Shown here one piece after another: positions 17,904 through 26,778 of a stretch of 64,000 nt of DNA. Numbering within the stretch: the stretch's first letter is position 1; each line of letters starts with the position of its first letter. This DNA is from Micromonospora chaiyaphumensis (GTDB taxonomy: Bacteria; Actinomycetota; Actinomycetes; Mycobacteriales; Micromonosporaceae). The stretch covers positions 62,001 to 126,000 of the forward strand of contig NZ_FMCS01000013.1 of assembly GCF_900091435.1 (NCBI RefSeq). Direction: 5' to 3'. The position numbers were made by a program, and so were the translations under genes. A model generated the notes under the pieces. That model did not search any database, was not told the origin of the DNA, and saw only the letters and a program-made list of their open reading frames with translations.

Positions 17904-17957
17904 GCTCCCCTCCCGCTGGTGTGGGCCTCACCCCGCAGGCGCCAGAAGACGACCGGC

Positions 17958-17984
17958 GGCCCGCCAGATCGGATCTGGCGGGCC
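17958..17984. promoter_or_regulatory. Perfect 13-bp palindromic operator
   Basis: Two perfect 13-base arms (GGCCCGCCAGATC and its complement) around one central G, between the divergent FMN reductase and GNAT genes. Neither gene ends here, so it is not a terminator; a dimeric repressor (TetR/MarR/GntR type) binding both promoters is the likely reason. No such regulator is encoded next to it. Confidence 0.65.
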
Positions 17985-18032
17985 GGTGTCGGGGGCGGCT
18001 GCTTCAATCGGCGCCGGAGGAGAGGGGACGGC

Positions 18033-18539
18033 ATGACCGAGGTACGCCTCGCGCGGTGGAGCGCCGACGACCTGGCGCTGCTGCGGCAGCTCAACGCGCC
18101 GGAGGTGCGGGCGCACACCGGCGGCCCGGAGACCGACGAGCAGGTGCTCGCCCGGCACGAGCGCTACCTGCGCGGCCCCGGCCCGCGCAGCGGGCACATG
18201 TTCACCGTCGCGCTGCCCGACGGGACGAAGGTGGGCAGCGTCGGCTACTGGGCGCGGGAGTGGCGCGGCGAGCCGGTCTACGAGATGGGCTGGGCGGTGC
18301 TGCCGGCGTACCAGGGGCGAGGGCTGGCGAGCGCGGCGGTGCGCGCGCTGATCGCGGAGGCCACGGCGCACGGCGACCGGCGTTTCGCGCACGCCTACCC
18401 GTCGGTGGACCACCCGGCGTCGAACGCGGTGTGCCGCAAGGCCGGGTTCACGCTGCTCGGCGAGACGGAGTTCGAGTACCCGCCGGGGCACCTCATGCGG
18501 TCGAACGACTGGCGGATCGAGCTGACGAGAGAAGGGTGA
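18033..18539 (+). CDS. GNAT-family N-acetyltransferase
   Basis: A RimJ/RimL-like acetyltransferase (168 aa). Motif A, with the acetyl-CoA pyrophosphate loop, is YQGRGLASAAV (about residues 91-101), preceded by the beta-4 strand VYEMGWAVLP and followed by NAVCRKAGFTLLGE. The substrate may be a protein N-terminus or small amine. GGAGAGG is 6 bases upstream of the ATG. Divergent from the FMN reductase across the palindrome. Confidence 0.9.
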   Translation: MTEVRLARWSADDLALLRQLNAPEVRAHTGGPETDEQVLARHERYLRGPGPRSGHMFTVALPDGTKVGSVGYWAREWRGEPVYEMGWAVLPAYQGRGLASAAVRALIAEATAHGDRRFAHAYPSVDHPASNAVCRKAGFTLLGETEFEYPPGHLMRSNDWRIELTREG

Positions 18540-18717
18540 ATCGGGCACGACCGATATGCCTCTTCGCGCGGGGGGTGCGGCACCGCTGCCGGATGCCGGA
18601 TCGCGGACAGTGCGCGACGGACCGATCGCCCTACGCTTCCGGCGGCACATGACGCACGGGGGGTGTCTCGTCAGCTGCCACGCGGGTCCCCGTGCACTCA
18701 CCGGAGAGGGGATCCCT

Positions 18718-20262
18718 GTGTCCGTCGCACGTCGAAGTCTCGCCACGTTCACCGCCGCGGTTCTGGCCGCCGCGTTACCGGCCACCGCCGCCTCCGCCGC
18801 GCAGGAGCCGGACGCCGGGCTCCTGCGGCTCACCGTGACCCAGCCCGACGGCGCCGCCGCACGGGGCAGCGTCAACCTGGTGGCCACCGACGACAGCCAC
18901 TCCGAGTTCCTGCAACTCGACGAGTCCGGGCAGCTCAGCGTGGAGGTGCCGGCCAACGACTACAAGATTCTGATCACCCCGGCGTACGTCGACCCCGACC
19001 TGCCCGACGACGGGCTGCGACAGTGGGTGCACGGGAAGACGAGTTACGCCCGGGCCGAGGCGTTCCGCGTGACCGCGGGGGACACGACGGACGTCACCGA
19101 GCGGCTGCTCCCGCCGAGCCCGCTCACCGTGCGGGCCCGGGACGCGATCACCGGCGCGCCGATCAGCCGGGTCTGCGCGTACGCCGACGGCCGCGGCGGC
19201 AACTGCGACGACACCGAGCTGACCATTCCCCGGCTCGTCCCCGGCCCCCAGACGATCCGGGTCTACACCGAGGACGGCAACCACCTGGCCGCCGACGCGA
19301 CGGTGAACGTGACCGAGGGCGACACCGCCACCGCGGTCGTCGACCTGACACCCGCGGCCCACGTCGAGACGACGGTGGTCGACGCCGCCACCGGGGCGCC
19401 GGTCGCGGGAGCGTGCGCGACGGTCGCTCCGGCCGGCACCGGAGAACTGCCCAGCGTCGGCCCGCTGGCCTGCTCCGACGGCACCGGGCGCCTGCGGCTC
19501 GACAACGTCGGGGCCGGCTCCTGGAACCTCTTCGTCCGGCCGACCGGCGGCTCGCCGTACGGGGCGCAGTGGGTCGGCGCCACCGGTGGCACGGGCGACC
19601 CGGCCCGGGCCCGGAGGCTCAACCTCGCCGCCGGGCGGACCGTCACCGTCCCGCCGGTCCGCCTCGACCGGGCCGGGACCATCACCGGCACGGTGACCAG
19701 CGCCGCCACCGGTGCGCCGGTCACCTCGGGCGAGGTCTCGCTCGCCCACTCCTCGGGCCTGTCCTACCTCAGCTGGGGCACCTACCTGGACGGTCAGGGC
19801 ACCTACCGGATCGACTGGCTCGGCCCCTACCGCTGGCCGCTGCTGTTCACCACACCCGACCACGCCCTCCAGTGGTCGGGCGGGGTCCCGGTCCGGGGCC
19901 AGGCGAAGCCGGTCACCGTCCGGGCGGGCCAGAGCACCACCTACAGCCCGGCGCTGAAGCGCGGCACCCTGGTGACCGGCGGGCTCACGAACCCCGCGGG
20001 ACACCCGGTCAGCGCCGTGCTGACGTTCCACAACGCCGCCACCGGTGAGGTCGTCGGGTCGACGTGGGACTACGACGGCCGGTACGAGGCGCGGGTGCTC
20101 GGCCGGCAGACCGTCACCGTCGGCTGGCAGTGGGGCGGGTTCGCCGACTACGCGGGCTGGTACGACGGCGTCGCCGAGGCCTCCGACGCGAAGCCGGTCA
20201 CCGTCCCGTCCACCGGCACGCTGACGGTCGACATCGGGCTGCGCCCGTTTCCGGCGAGCTGA
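18718..20262 (+). CDS. Secreted carboxypeptidase-regulatory-like (Ig-fold) repeat protein
   Basis: A secreted structural or adhesin-type protein (514 aa). A Sec signal peptide (about residues 1-27, cleavage after ATAASA) is followed by several beta-sandwich modules with the D(A/S)ATGAPV signature of carboxypeptidase regulatory-like domains (for example around residues 140, 220 and 335). There is no catalytic motif. The start is GTG with GGAGAGG 5 bases upstream. A strong bidirectional hairpin ends the unit. Likely extracellular binding; partner unknown. Confidence 0.82.
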   Translation: MSVARRSLATFTAAVLAAALPATAASAAQEPDAGLLRLTVTQPDGAAARGSVNLVATDDSHSEFLQLDESGQLSVEVPANDYKILITPAYVDPDLPDDGLRQWVHGKTSYARAEAFRVTAGDTTDVTERLLPPSPLTVRARDAITGAPISRVCAYADGRGGNCDDTELTIPRLVPGPQTIRVYTEDGNHLAADATVNVTEGDTATAVVDLTPAAHVETTVVDAATGAPVAGACATVAPAGTGELPSVGPLACSDGTGRLRLDNVGAGSWNLFVRPTGGSPYGAQWVGATGGTGDPARARRLNLAAGRTVTVPPVRLDRAGTITGTVTSAATGAPVTSGEVSLAHSSGLSYLSWGTYLDGQGTYRIDWLGPYRWPLLFTTPDHALQWSGGVPVRGQAKPVTVRAGQSTTYSPALKRGTLVTGGLTNPAGHPVSAVLTFHNAATGEVVGSTWDYDGRYEARVLGRQTVTVGWQWGGFADYAGWYDGVAEASDAKPVTVPSTGTLTVDIGLRPFPAS

Positions 20263-20272
20263 GCAGGCGCAC

Positions 20273-20307
20273 CCCTGGTCGGGCGTGCGGGGCACGCCCG
20301 ACCAGGG
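20273..20307. terminator. Strong bidirectional terminator hairpin
   Basis: A perfect 16-bp stem (CCCTGGTCGGGCGTGC and complement) with a GGG loop, between converging genes. Confidence 0.85.
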
Positions 20308-20313
20308 CCGTCG

Positions 20314-21297
20314 TCAGCGGGCCGCGTCCAGCCGGACCCGCTGCTCCACGGTCAGCTCCAGCTCGACCGCCGCGAGGCTCTCCTCCAGCTGCGCCACGGA
20401 GGAGAAGCCGACCAGCGGGATCGCCGGCACGTCGCCGCCCAGCAACCAGGCCAGCACCACCTGGTTGACCGTCGCCCCGGTCTCGTCGGCGACCGCCCGC
20501 AGCGCCGCCAGCCGGGCCGGGGTGCTCGGCAGGGCGTACTCCTCGCCGAGGCGTTCCGGCTTCGCGTAGGCGCCCTTGAGCAGCGGCGAGTACGCCACCA
20601 GGGTGAGCTGCGGCTCGGCTCGCAGGTAGCTCGCCAGGTCGGGGCCGACCCAGCCGACGTCGCCGTCCGGGTCCAGGTCGCCCGGCAGGTCGAGCCGCCG
20701 GGGCAGGTAGCTGCGGTGGTACTGGAGCACCTCGTACCCGGGCAGGCCGGCCGACGCGGCGAGCGCCCGGGCCCGCTCGACCCGCCAGGCGCGGTGGTTG
20801 CTCGCGCCCAGCAGGCCGACGGTGCCCTCGGCGACCAGGTCCGCGAAGCCCTGGACCGTCTCCTCCAGCGGCACGGTGCGGTCCTCGATGTGCGCGTAGA
20901 GCAGGTCGAGCCGGTCCACGCCGAGCCGTTCCCGGCTGCGCTCGGCCGACTCGCGGATCACCTTGGCGGACAGGCCCTCGGCGTTGTCCACGTAGCTGGT
21001 GCCCGGGGCGAGCGGGCGGGCGCCGAGCTTCGTGGCGATGAACACCTCGCCCCCGATGCCGCGGCTGCGCCGCCAGCGGCCGAGCAGCTCCTCGCTCTCC
21101 CCGCCCTGGCCCCCGTTCTGCCAGAACGCGTAGTTGTCGGAGGTGTCGATGAAGGTGCCGCCGGCCTCGACGTACCGGTCGAGGATGGCGTACGAGGTGG
21201 CCTCGTCGGTGGCGGTGCCGAAGAGCATCGCGCCGAGGCTGAGCACGCTGACCTCGCGCCGGGTGGCCGGGTCGGTGCCGATGGTGCGGTATCGCAT
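20314..21297 (-). CDS. Aldo/keto reductase (YakC/PhnD-like class)
   Basis: A TIM-barrel NADPH oxidoreductase (327 aa). Tetrad residues are visible: D and Y in DTSDNYAF (about residues 53-60), K in ATKLGA, and H in LYAHIED. The cofactor-binding end has IPLVGFSSVAQLEESL. GGGGAGG lies 5 bases before the ATG chosen here; an in-frame ORF runs 20 codons further upstream without signals. Substrate unknown. It is followed upstream on the same strand by an independent SDR gene at 21362. Confidence 0.9.
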   Translation of the reverse strand: MRYRTIGTDPATRREVSVLSLGAMLFGTATDEATSYAILDRYVEAGGTFIDTSDNYAFWQNGGQGGESEELLGRWRRSRGIGGEVFIATKLGARPLAPGTSYVDNAEGLSAKVIRESAERSRERLGVDRLDLLYAHIEDRTVPLEETVQGFADLVAEGTVGLLGASNHRAWRVERARALAASAGLPGYEVLQYHRSYLPRRLDLPGDLDPDGDVGWVGPDLASYLRAEPQLTLVAYSPLLKGAYAKPERLGEEYALPSTPARLAALRAVADETGATVNQVVLAWLLGGDVPAIPLVGFSSVAQLEESLAAVELELTVEQRVRLDAAR

Positions 21298-21361
21298 GGT
21301 GTCCTCCCCGTCGGTGCGGTGCCACCACCCTCCACCTTCGAGTGCGCGCGAAGTCAAACTC

Positions 21362-22111
21362 TCACCAGGGCAGCACCCCGTAGCCGCCGCCGGCGTCCAT
21401 CTGGTAGCCCCAGAGCAGGCCGGTCGGCCCGTCCGCCGGCAGGGTGGCGAGGTGCACGCTCACCTCCGCCCCCTCCTCCGGGGTGCGGAACCCGCTGTGG
21501 TGGTTGAGGTCGGTGGCGCAGTAGCCGGGGTTCGCGGCGTTCACCTTGATCGGGGTGTCCCGCAGTTCCTTGGCGTACATGGCCGTGACCATGTTCAGCG
21601 CCGTCTTCGAGGACGGGTAGGGGATCGAGGTGAGCGCGAACAGGGCGCCCTCGGGGTCGGTCATCACCGCGATCGAGCCGACCTCGCTGGAGACGTTCAC
21701 GATCCGGGCGGCCGGCGCGCGGCGCAGCAGCGGCAGCAGCGCGTTGGTCACCGCGACCACGCCGAACACGTTCGTCTCGTACACCTCCCGCAGCGAGTCG
21801 AGCGTGGTCTCGCTGGGCAGCCCGGCGCCGTCGGCCCGGATGATGCCGGCGTTGTTGACCAGCACGTCCAGGTGGCCGTACTCCCGCTCGACCAGCCCGG
21901 CCACGGCGGCGACCGACGCCGCGTCGGTGACGTCCAGCGGCACGGAGCGGGCCTCGGCCCCCTCGGCGCGCAGCTTGTCCGCGGCGTCCCGGCCGCGCGC
22001 GGCGTCCCGCGCGCCGACCAGCACGGTCATCCCGCGCGCGCCGAGCTGCCGGGCCGTGGCCAGGCCGATTCCCTTGTTGGCCCCGGTGACCAGGGCGATC
22101 GTCGTCGTCAT
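21362..22111 (-). CDS. SDR-family oxidoreductase (carbonyl reductase-like)
   Basis: A short-chain dehydrogenase (249 aa). GANKGIG is the dinucleotide motif (about residues 10-16), NNAGI is present (about 84-88), and the catalytic S and YxxxK fall in NVSSEVGS and YPSSK. The GANKGIGLATARQL front matches carbonyl-reductase-type SDRs. It faces an MmyB-like regulator over 103 bases that contain a perfect palindrome. CAGCCT lies 7 bases from the ATG with no Shine-Dalgarno. Confidence 0.92.
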   Translation of the reverse strand: MTTTIALVTGANKGIGLATARQLGARGMTVLVGARDAARGRDAADKLRAEGAEARSVPLDVTDAASVAAVAGLVEREYGHLDVLVNNAGIIRADGAGLPSETTLDSLREVYETNVFGVVAVTNALLPLLRRAPAARIVNVSSEVGSIAVMTDPEGALFALTSIPYPSSKTALNMVTAMYAKELRDTPIKVNAANPGYCATDLNHHSGFRTPEEGAEVSVHLATLPADGPTGLLWGYQMDAGGGYGVLPW

Positions 22112-22161
22112 GCGGTCGAGGCTGCCGCCCGGCACGGGCCGGCGGGAGAGGCCCGCCGAAC

Positions 22162-22180
22162 CTGGTACCGGTGGTACCAG
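22162..22180. promoter_or_regulatory. Operator CTGGTACC-GGT-GGTACCAG
   Basis: A perfect 8-bp inverted repeat with a 3-base spacer, centred in the divergent region between the SDR and the MmyB-like regulator, about 35 bases from the regulator's ATG. It is the natural candidate for the regulator's binding site. Confidence 0.7.
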
Positions 22181-22214
22181 CCTGGACGGCCGGTGGTGCG
22201 GCAGGCTTGGGGAC

Positions 22215-23051
22215 ATGAGCACCTTGCGCCGCGCGGAACTGGCGAACTTCCTGCGCACCCGCCGCGCCCGGTTGCGCCCCGCCGAGGTCGGCCTCCCCGA
22301 GGGGGTACGCCGCCGCACGCCGGGCCTGCGCCGCCAGGAGGTCGCGCAGCTCGCCGGCATGGCCATCGACTACTACATCCGGCTGGAGCAGGGGCGCGGC
22401 CCGCACCCGTCCCGGCAGGTGCTCGCGGCGCTGGCCCGGGCGTTGCTGCTCAGCCGGGACGAGCGGGTGTACCTGTTCCAGGTCGCCGGGGACTGCCCAC
22501 CGGACGCGACCGGGCCGGGCCGGGAGGTGTCGCCGGGGACGCGGCACCTGCTCGACGCGATGTCGGAGACACCCGCGTACCTGGTCGACGCCGCCTACGA
22601 GATCCTGGCCTGGAACCGGCTGGCCGCCTGGTTCGTCGGCGACCTGTCGGCGGTGCCGCCCGGCGGGCGCAGCATGGTGCGCTGGATGTTCGGCGCGACG
22701 GTGCCCGAGTCGCACTGGGCCGACCCGGAGGTGCTGCGGTTCGCTCGCACCACCGTGGCCGACCTGCGGGCCGCGTACGGCCGCTACCCGGCCGACCCGG
22801 CGCTGGCCGCGCTGGTCACCGAACTGCTCGGGCTGTCCCCGCGGTTCGCCGCCCTCTGGGCCGAGCACGAGGTGGGGGAGCGGCGCCCGACCGTCAAGCG
22901 GGTCGCCCACCCGGAGCTGGGCCCGCTGGAGTTCGAGTGCCGGGTGCTGCACGTGCCGGAGACCGACCAGCGGTTGATCGTCTACGTCCCGGCGCCGGGG
23001 TCGCCGACGCAGGCCGCGTTCCGCCGGCTCGCGGAGCGGATCAGCTCCTGA
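22215..23051 (+). CDS. MmyB-like XRE-family transcriptional regulator
   Basis: 278 aa, same architecture as the regulator at 7458: helix-turn-helix (about residues 8-80, RRRTPGLRRQEVAQLAG and YYIRLEQGRG) and a C-terminal MmyB ligand domain ending near LIVYVPAPGS. No ribosome binding site; a weak -10 (CAGGCT) is close to the ATG. It probably represses or activates the divergent SDR through the palindrome between them. Confidence 0.92.
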   Translation: MSTLRRAELANFLRTRRARLRPAEVGLPEGVRRRTPGLRRQEVAQLAGMAIDYYIRLEQGRGPHPSRQVLAALARALLLSRDERVYLFQVAGDCPPDATGPGREVSPGTRHLLDAMSETPAYLVDAAYEILAWNRLAAWFVGDLSAVPPGGRSMVRWMFGATVPESHWADPEVLRFARTTVADLRAAYGRYPADPALAALVTELLGLSPRFAALWAEHEVGERRPTVKRVAHPELGPLEFECRVLHVPETDQRLIVYVPAPGSPTQAAFRRLAERISS

Positions 23052-23067
23052 GCCCCCGAGCGGGGGC
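23052..23067. terminator. Short convergent hairpin
   Basis: GCCCCCG / CGGGGGC with a 2-base centre, right after the regulator's stop and facing an aldo/keto reductase gene. Confidence 0.45.
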
Positions 23068-23099
23068 CGGTCAGCCCGGCACCCGGTCGGGATGGCGGT

Positions 23100-23954
23100 T
23101 CACTCGGGCAGGTAGTCGAAGGTGTCCGGGTTCGGGCCCTGCCGGCCGGCCTCGCCCTTGTCCAGGCCGTTGATCCGGTCCATGGCCGCGTCGTCCAGCG
23201 CGAAGTCGAAGATCTGGAAGTTCTCCTCGATCCGGCTCGGCGTGGTCGACTTCGGGAACACGATGTCGCCGCGCTGCACGTGCCAGCGCAGCACCACCTG
23301 GGCCGGGGTCCGCCCGACTTCCTCGGCGATGTCGACGACGGTCGGGTCGTCCAGCACCTTGCCCTGGGCGATCGGCGACCACGCCTCGGTGAGGATGTTG
23401 TGCGCCTTGCCGTAGGCGCGCACCTCCTCGTTGGCGAAGTACGGGTGCACCTCGATCTGGTTCACCGCCGGCGTGACCTCCGCCTCGGTGGCCAGCCGCT
23501 CCAGGTGGGCGACCTGGAAGTTGGAGACGCCGATCGACCTGACCCGGCCGTCGCGCTGGAGTTCCTCCAGCACCCGCCAGGTCGAGACGAAGTCGCCGTC
23601 GTAGCGGGTCGGCAGCGGCCAGTGGATGAGGAACAGGTCGAGGTAGTCGAACTTCAGTTCCGCGAGGGTCGACTCGAACGCCTTGCGGGCGTCGTCCGGG
23701 CGGTGGAAGGCGTTGCTCAGCTTGCTCGTGACGAAGACCTCGCCCCGGTCCAGGCCGGAGGTGCGCACGGCCTGGCCGACCTCGGCCTCGTTGCCGTACA
23801 TCTCGGCCGTGTCGATGTGCCGGTAGCCGATCTCAAGCGCCCTGCTGACGGCCTGTGCGGTGTCCTTCGGCTCGATCTGGAAGACCCCGAAGCCGAGCTG
23901 CGGGATGGTGTTGCCGTCGTTGAGCGAGATGTCGGGAACGCTGTTCGGGGCCAT
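23100..23954 (-). CDS. Aldo/keto reductase (2,5-diketo-gluconate reductase-like)
   Basis: AKR of 284 aa, the typical length. Tetrad: D and Y in DTAEMYGN (about residues 46-53), K in TSKLSN, H in IHWPLP. The NADPH tail PKSTTPSRIEENF (about 240-252) is canonical for the AKR5 group. A GAGG lies 5 bases before the ATG. Likely a broad carbonyl reductase. It is divergent from a secreted M15-like peptidase gene. Confidence 0.92.
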   Translation of the reverse strand: MAPNSVPDISLNDGNTIPQLGFGVFQIEPKDTAQAVSRALEIGYRHIDTAEMYGNEAEVGQAVRTSGLDRGEVFVTSKLSNAFHRPDDARKAFESTLAELKFDYLDLFLIHWPLPTRYDGDFVSTWRVLEELQRDGRVRSIGVSNFQVAHLERLATEAEVTPAVNQIEVHPYFANEEVRAYGKAHNILTEAWSPIAQGKVLDDPTVVDIAEEVGRTPAQVVLRWHVQRGDIVFPKSTTPSRIEENFQIFDFALDDAAMDRINGLDKGEAGRQGPNPDTFDYLPE

Positions 23955-24216
23955 GGGAGCCTCATCTCCGATCGTCCGAGTGCCCGGGAACGCTTCCACG
24001 CGCCGTGCCGGGCCTTGCCAACCGGGTTCTCTACCCGCTCGACCCGGCTCGTCACGGCCGCCACCGGGTGATCTGCGCCGCCACCATGCTCGCCCCCGTA
24101 GCAAGGTCTGGGACACACATCAATCGGAATCGATCCTGTGTGTCCCGGCCACGTATTCGCGGGCATCGATGGTTGATAGGAATCCTGCAACCTCGTCAGC
24201 ACGGGAACGGAGCATC

Positions 24217-24720
24217 ATGTCGTCCATCCGAACCGGTCTCCGTCGGCGCCTGCTCACCCTGCTCGCCGCCACCGCCGTCACCGTCGGCGCCGCCCTCGGC
24301 CTGAGCGCCCCAGCCTGGGCGATCAGCCACTCCAGCGCCACCTCGCAGCTCCGCGCCGCCGGCATCTCCTGGACATCCAGCGGCAACTGCAGCGACCGCT
24401 ACGTCGCCACCTGCACCTCCTTCGAGGGCATCCGCCAGGCCACCATCGACGGGATCATCACCTTCAAGCGCGCCAGCGGCTGCGCCGTCACCATCACGGC
24501 CGGCACCGAGGTCGGCCACACCAGCGGCACCTACAGCCACTGGAACGGCTACAAGGTCGACATCGCCCCGAGCACATGCATCCAGAACTACATCTCGGCC
24601 GCCTACACCTACGTCGGCTACATCTCCGGCTTCGGCTACCAGTACCGCGCGCCCTCCGGCAACCTCTACACCAAGGAGGGCAACCACTGGGACATCCTCT
24701 ACTACACCTGCGGCTGCTGA
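24217..24720 (+). CDS. Secreted M15-like peptidase
   Basis: A small exported protein (167 aa): basic signal peptide with an Ala-rich core (about residues 1-35, cleavage after APAWA). The mature domain contains SHWNGYKVD, matching the HxxxxxxD zinc motif (H108, D115), and a late NHWDI (H157) like the second His of M15 carboxypeptidases. Six cysteines in the mature part suggest disulfides. It may cut cell-wall peptides, but it is shorter than most family members. Its end overlaps the convergent LysR gene by 19 bases. Confidence 0.78.
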   Translation: MSSIRTGLRRRLLTLLAATAVTVGAALGLSAPAWAISHSSATSQLRAAGISWTSSGNCSDRYVATCTSFEGIRQATIDGIITFKRASGCAVTITAGTEVGHTSGTYSHWNGYKVDIAPSTCIQNYISAAYTYVGYISGFGYQYRAPSGNLYTKEGNHWDILYYTCGC

Positions 24721-25694
24721 TCCGGGCTCGTCCCGCCCTGGCCGGCCTCGAAGAGCACCGGCCAGGGCCGGGCGGCCGACGCGAGCGCCGCGGTCGCCGG
24801 CGGCGGCTCCGCGACGGCCAGCACCTCGGCCGCGAGCTGCCCGAACATCGGGGCCGCCGGATGCCCGGCCCGCGCCGGCCAGGCCGCCGAGGTTCGCTTC
24901 ACAAGCGGCGCGCCGACGAGCGGCCGCCAGGCCACCCGCGGCTCGCGGCGGGCCACCGCCTCCGGTTCCAGGGCGACCGCGCCACCGGCCAGCAGCAGCC
25001 CGAACAGGAACTCCGGGTTGCGGGCGGGCCGGACCCGGGCCGGCACGAAGCCGTGCCGGCGACAGACCGCCAGCAGGTGCCCGTGCCAGCCGGGCGCGGT
25101 GGCCGGCGGCGCGGTGATCAGATCCAGGCCGGCCAGGTCGGCCAGCGTCACCTCACGGGCCCGCGCCGCTGGAGCGGCCCGGGGCAGCAGCACACCGACC
25201 GGGGTGTCCACGGCCGGGCCGAAGCGCAGCCCGGCCTCCTCCACCGGATGGTGCAGCAGGCCCACGTCGAGCCGCCCCTCGGCCAGCATCCGCCGCTGCT
25301 CCGCGCTGGTCAGCTCGTGCAGGTCCAGGTCGAGCCCGGGCGCCCGGGCCGCGAGCCCGTCGAGCAGCGCGCGCAGCGTCACGGCCGGGGTCTCCGGGGG
25401 TACGCCGGCGCGCAGCACGCCGAGCGCGCCCCGGCGCACCTGGTCGACCAGGTTGCGCAGCCGGCGCTCCCCGGCGAGCAGCTCGTCGGCCTCGCCCAGC
25501 AGGAGCTGGCCGGCCGTGGTGAGCCGGACCTGCCGCTGCGACCGGTCGAAGAGGGTGGCGCCCAGCTCGCGCTCCAGCCGCTGGATCGACTGGCTCAGCG
25601 GCGGCTGCGCCATGCCCAGCGCCTCGGCGGCCCGCCCGAAGTGCAGCTCGCGGGCGACCACCACGAAGTGCCGCAGGTGTCGCAGCAGGTCCAC
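24702..25694 (-). CDS. LysR-family transcriptional regulator
   Basis: 330 aa: N-terminal winged helix (about residues 1-65, with FGRAAEALGMAQPPLSQSI) and a substrate-binding domain (about 95-300). It is divergent, 48 bases away, from a class A beta-lactamase-like gene, the geometry of AmpR/AmpC. The GTG used here has TAGGGT 7 bases upstream and no clear ribosome binding site; a GTG three codons earlier is possible. Confidence 0.92.
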   Translation of the reverse strand: MDLLRHLRHFVVVARELHFGRAAEALGMAQPPLSQSIQRLERELGATLFDRSQRQVRLTTAGQLLLGEADELLAGERRLRNLVDQVRRGALGVLRAGVPPETPAVTLRALLDGLAARAPGLDLDLHELTSAEQRRMLAEGRLDVGLLHHPVEEAGLRFGPAVDTPVGVLLPRAAPAARAREVTLADLAGLDLITAPPATAPGWHGHLLAVCRRHGFVPARVRPARNPEFLFGLLLAGGAVALEPEAVARREPRVAWRPLVGAPLVKRTSAAWPARAGHPAAPMFGQLAAEVLAVAEPPPATAALASAARPWPVLFEAGQGGTSPDQQPQV

Positions 25695-25701
25695 GACGGG
25701 C

Positions 25702-25736
25702 ACCCTACGCCCGCCCCGACCGCCGCTGGTTAGCGT
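25702..25736. promoter_or_regulatory. Divergent leaderless promoters of LysR and beta-lactamase-like genes
   Basis: On the minus strand TAGGGT (25702-25707) is 7 bases from the LysR GTG. On the plus strand TAGCGT (25731-25736) is 6 bases from the hydrolase GTG. Both starts lack a Shine-Dalgarno. LysR proteins normally bind T-N11-A sites in such gaps. Confidence 0.5.
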
Positions 25737-25742
25737 GTCGGG

Positions 25743-26624
25743 GTGAGCGGGGAGCGGATCGGGGAGATCTTCGAGCGGGCCGGGATCAGCGGCTGCGTGC
25801 ACGTCGAGGACGTCGACACGCCGGGGCGGGCGGTGGCGCTGCGGGCCGACGAGCAGGTGGTGATCGCCTCCGTGTTCAAGATCCTGCTGGCGCTGGAGTT
25901 CGCCCGGCAGGTCGTCGCCGGTCAGCTCGACCCGGTCGAGCGGGTGCTGGTCGGCGCCGCCGACCGGCTCGGCGGCTGGGGCGTCGCCGGCTGCGCCGAC
26001 GACGTCGAGGTGTCCCTGCGCGACCTGGCCTACTTCGCCATGTCGGTCAGCGACAACACGGCCGCCGACCTGCTGCTGCGCCGGGTAGGCCCGGACGTGC
26101 TGCCGATGCTCGCCGCCGAGCTGGACCTGCCGCGTACCCGGATCGTCGGCGGTCCCCGGCAGCTGGTCGAGACGATGCTCGCCGACGTGGGCGCCCGCAC
26201 GGAGGCCGACTTCGCCCGGATCTTCCCCACCCTGCCGCCGGAGCGGGTCCGGGCCATGCGGGTCTTCGACCCGGCGCACACCACGTCCAGCACGGCCCGG
26301 GAGATGACCCGGCTGCTCCGCCTGATCTGGCGGGACGAGGCGGGACCGCCGGCCGCGTGCGCCATGGTCCGCGAGCTGATGGCCCGGCAGCTCTTCTGGA
26401 CCCGGCTCGCCGCCGGCTTCCCGCCCGGCGTACGGGTCGCCGGGAAGACCGGCACCCTGCCCGGCCTGCACCTGGAGGCCGGGGTCGTCGAGTATCCCGA
26501 CGGCGGCCGGTACGCGGTGGCGGTGTTCGCCCGCACCGAGCGGCTGAGCACCCGCCGGATCGACGTGGACCTGGCCATGGGCGAGGCCGCCCGGACCGCC
26601 GTCGAGGCGTTGCGCACGGGTTGA
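25743..26624 (+). CDS. Class A beta-lactamase-like serine hydrolase, no signal peptide
   Basis: 293 aa with SVFK (S43, K46), SDN (103-105) and KTG (235-237), the three hallmarks of the penicillin-recognising fold. Two things are odd. There is no signal peptide although true beta-lactamases are exported, and the omega-loop ExxLN that supplies the deacylating Glu is not visible between SDN and the TTSS segment. It may therefore be an intracellular esterase/amidase or a slow binder rather than a resistance enzyme. Probably controlled by the divergent LysR gene. Confidence 0.85.
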   Translation: MSGERIGEIFERAGISGCVHVEDVDTPGRAVALRADEQVVIASVFKILLALEFARQVVAGQLDPVERVLVGAADRLGGWGVAGCADDVEVSLRDLAYFAMSVSDNTAADLLLRRVGPDVLPMLAAELDLPRTRIVGGPRQLVETMLADVGARTEADFARIFPTLPPERVRAMRVFDPAHTTSSTAREMTRLLRLIWRDEAGPPAACAMVRELMARQLFWTRLAAGFPPGVRVAGKTGTLPGLHLEAGVVEYPDGGRYAVAVFARTERLSTRRIDVDLAMGEAARTAVEALRTG

Positions 26625-26778
26625 TTTCCCGGCCGCCCCGGCCCGGCGGCAGGGCGGTGACCTGCGGTGATATCCGGGCGCGTATCGGTCGTGCCGCCGG
26701 ACGATCTTGGACACGGGCGGGCCGCCGATGGTGGGGTGGGCCCACCGATCAACCGGTCCCGCACGGGGAGGACGCTCC

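Noticed and set aside
24702-24720. Possible frameshift because of the overlap of M15-like and LysR genes
   Set aside because: A 19-base convergent overlap is ordinary and both genes keep intact family features.
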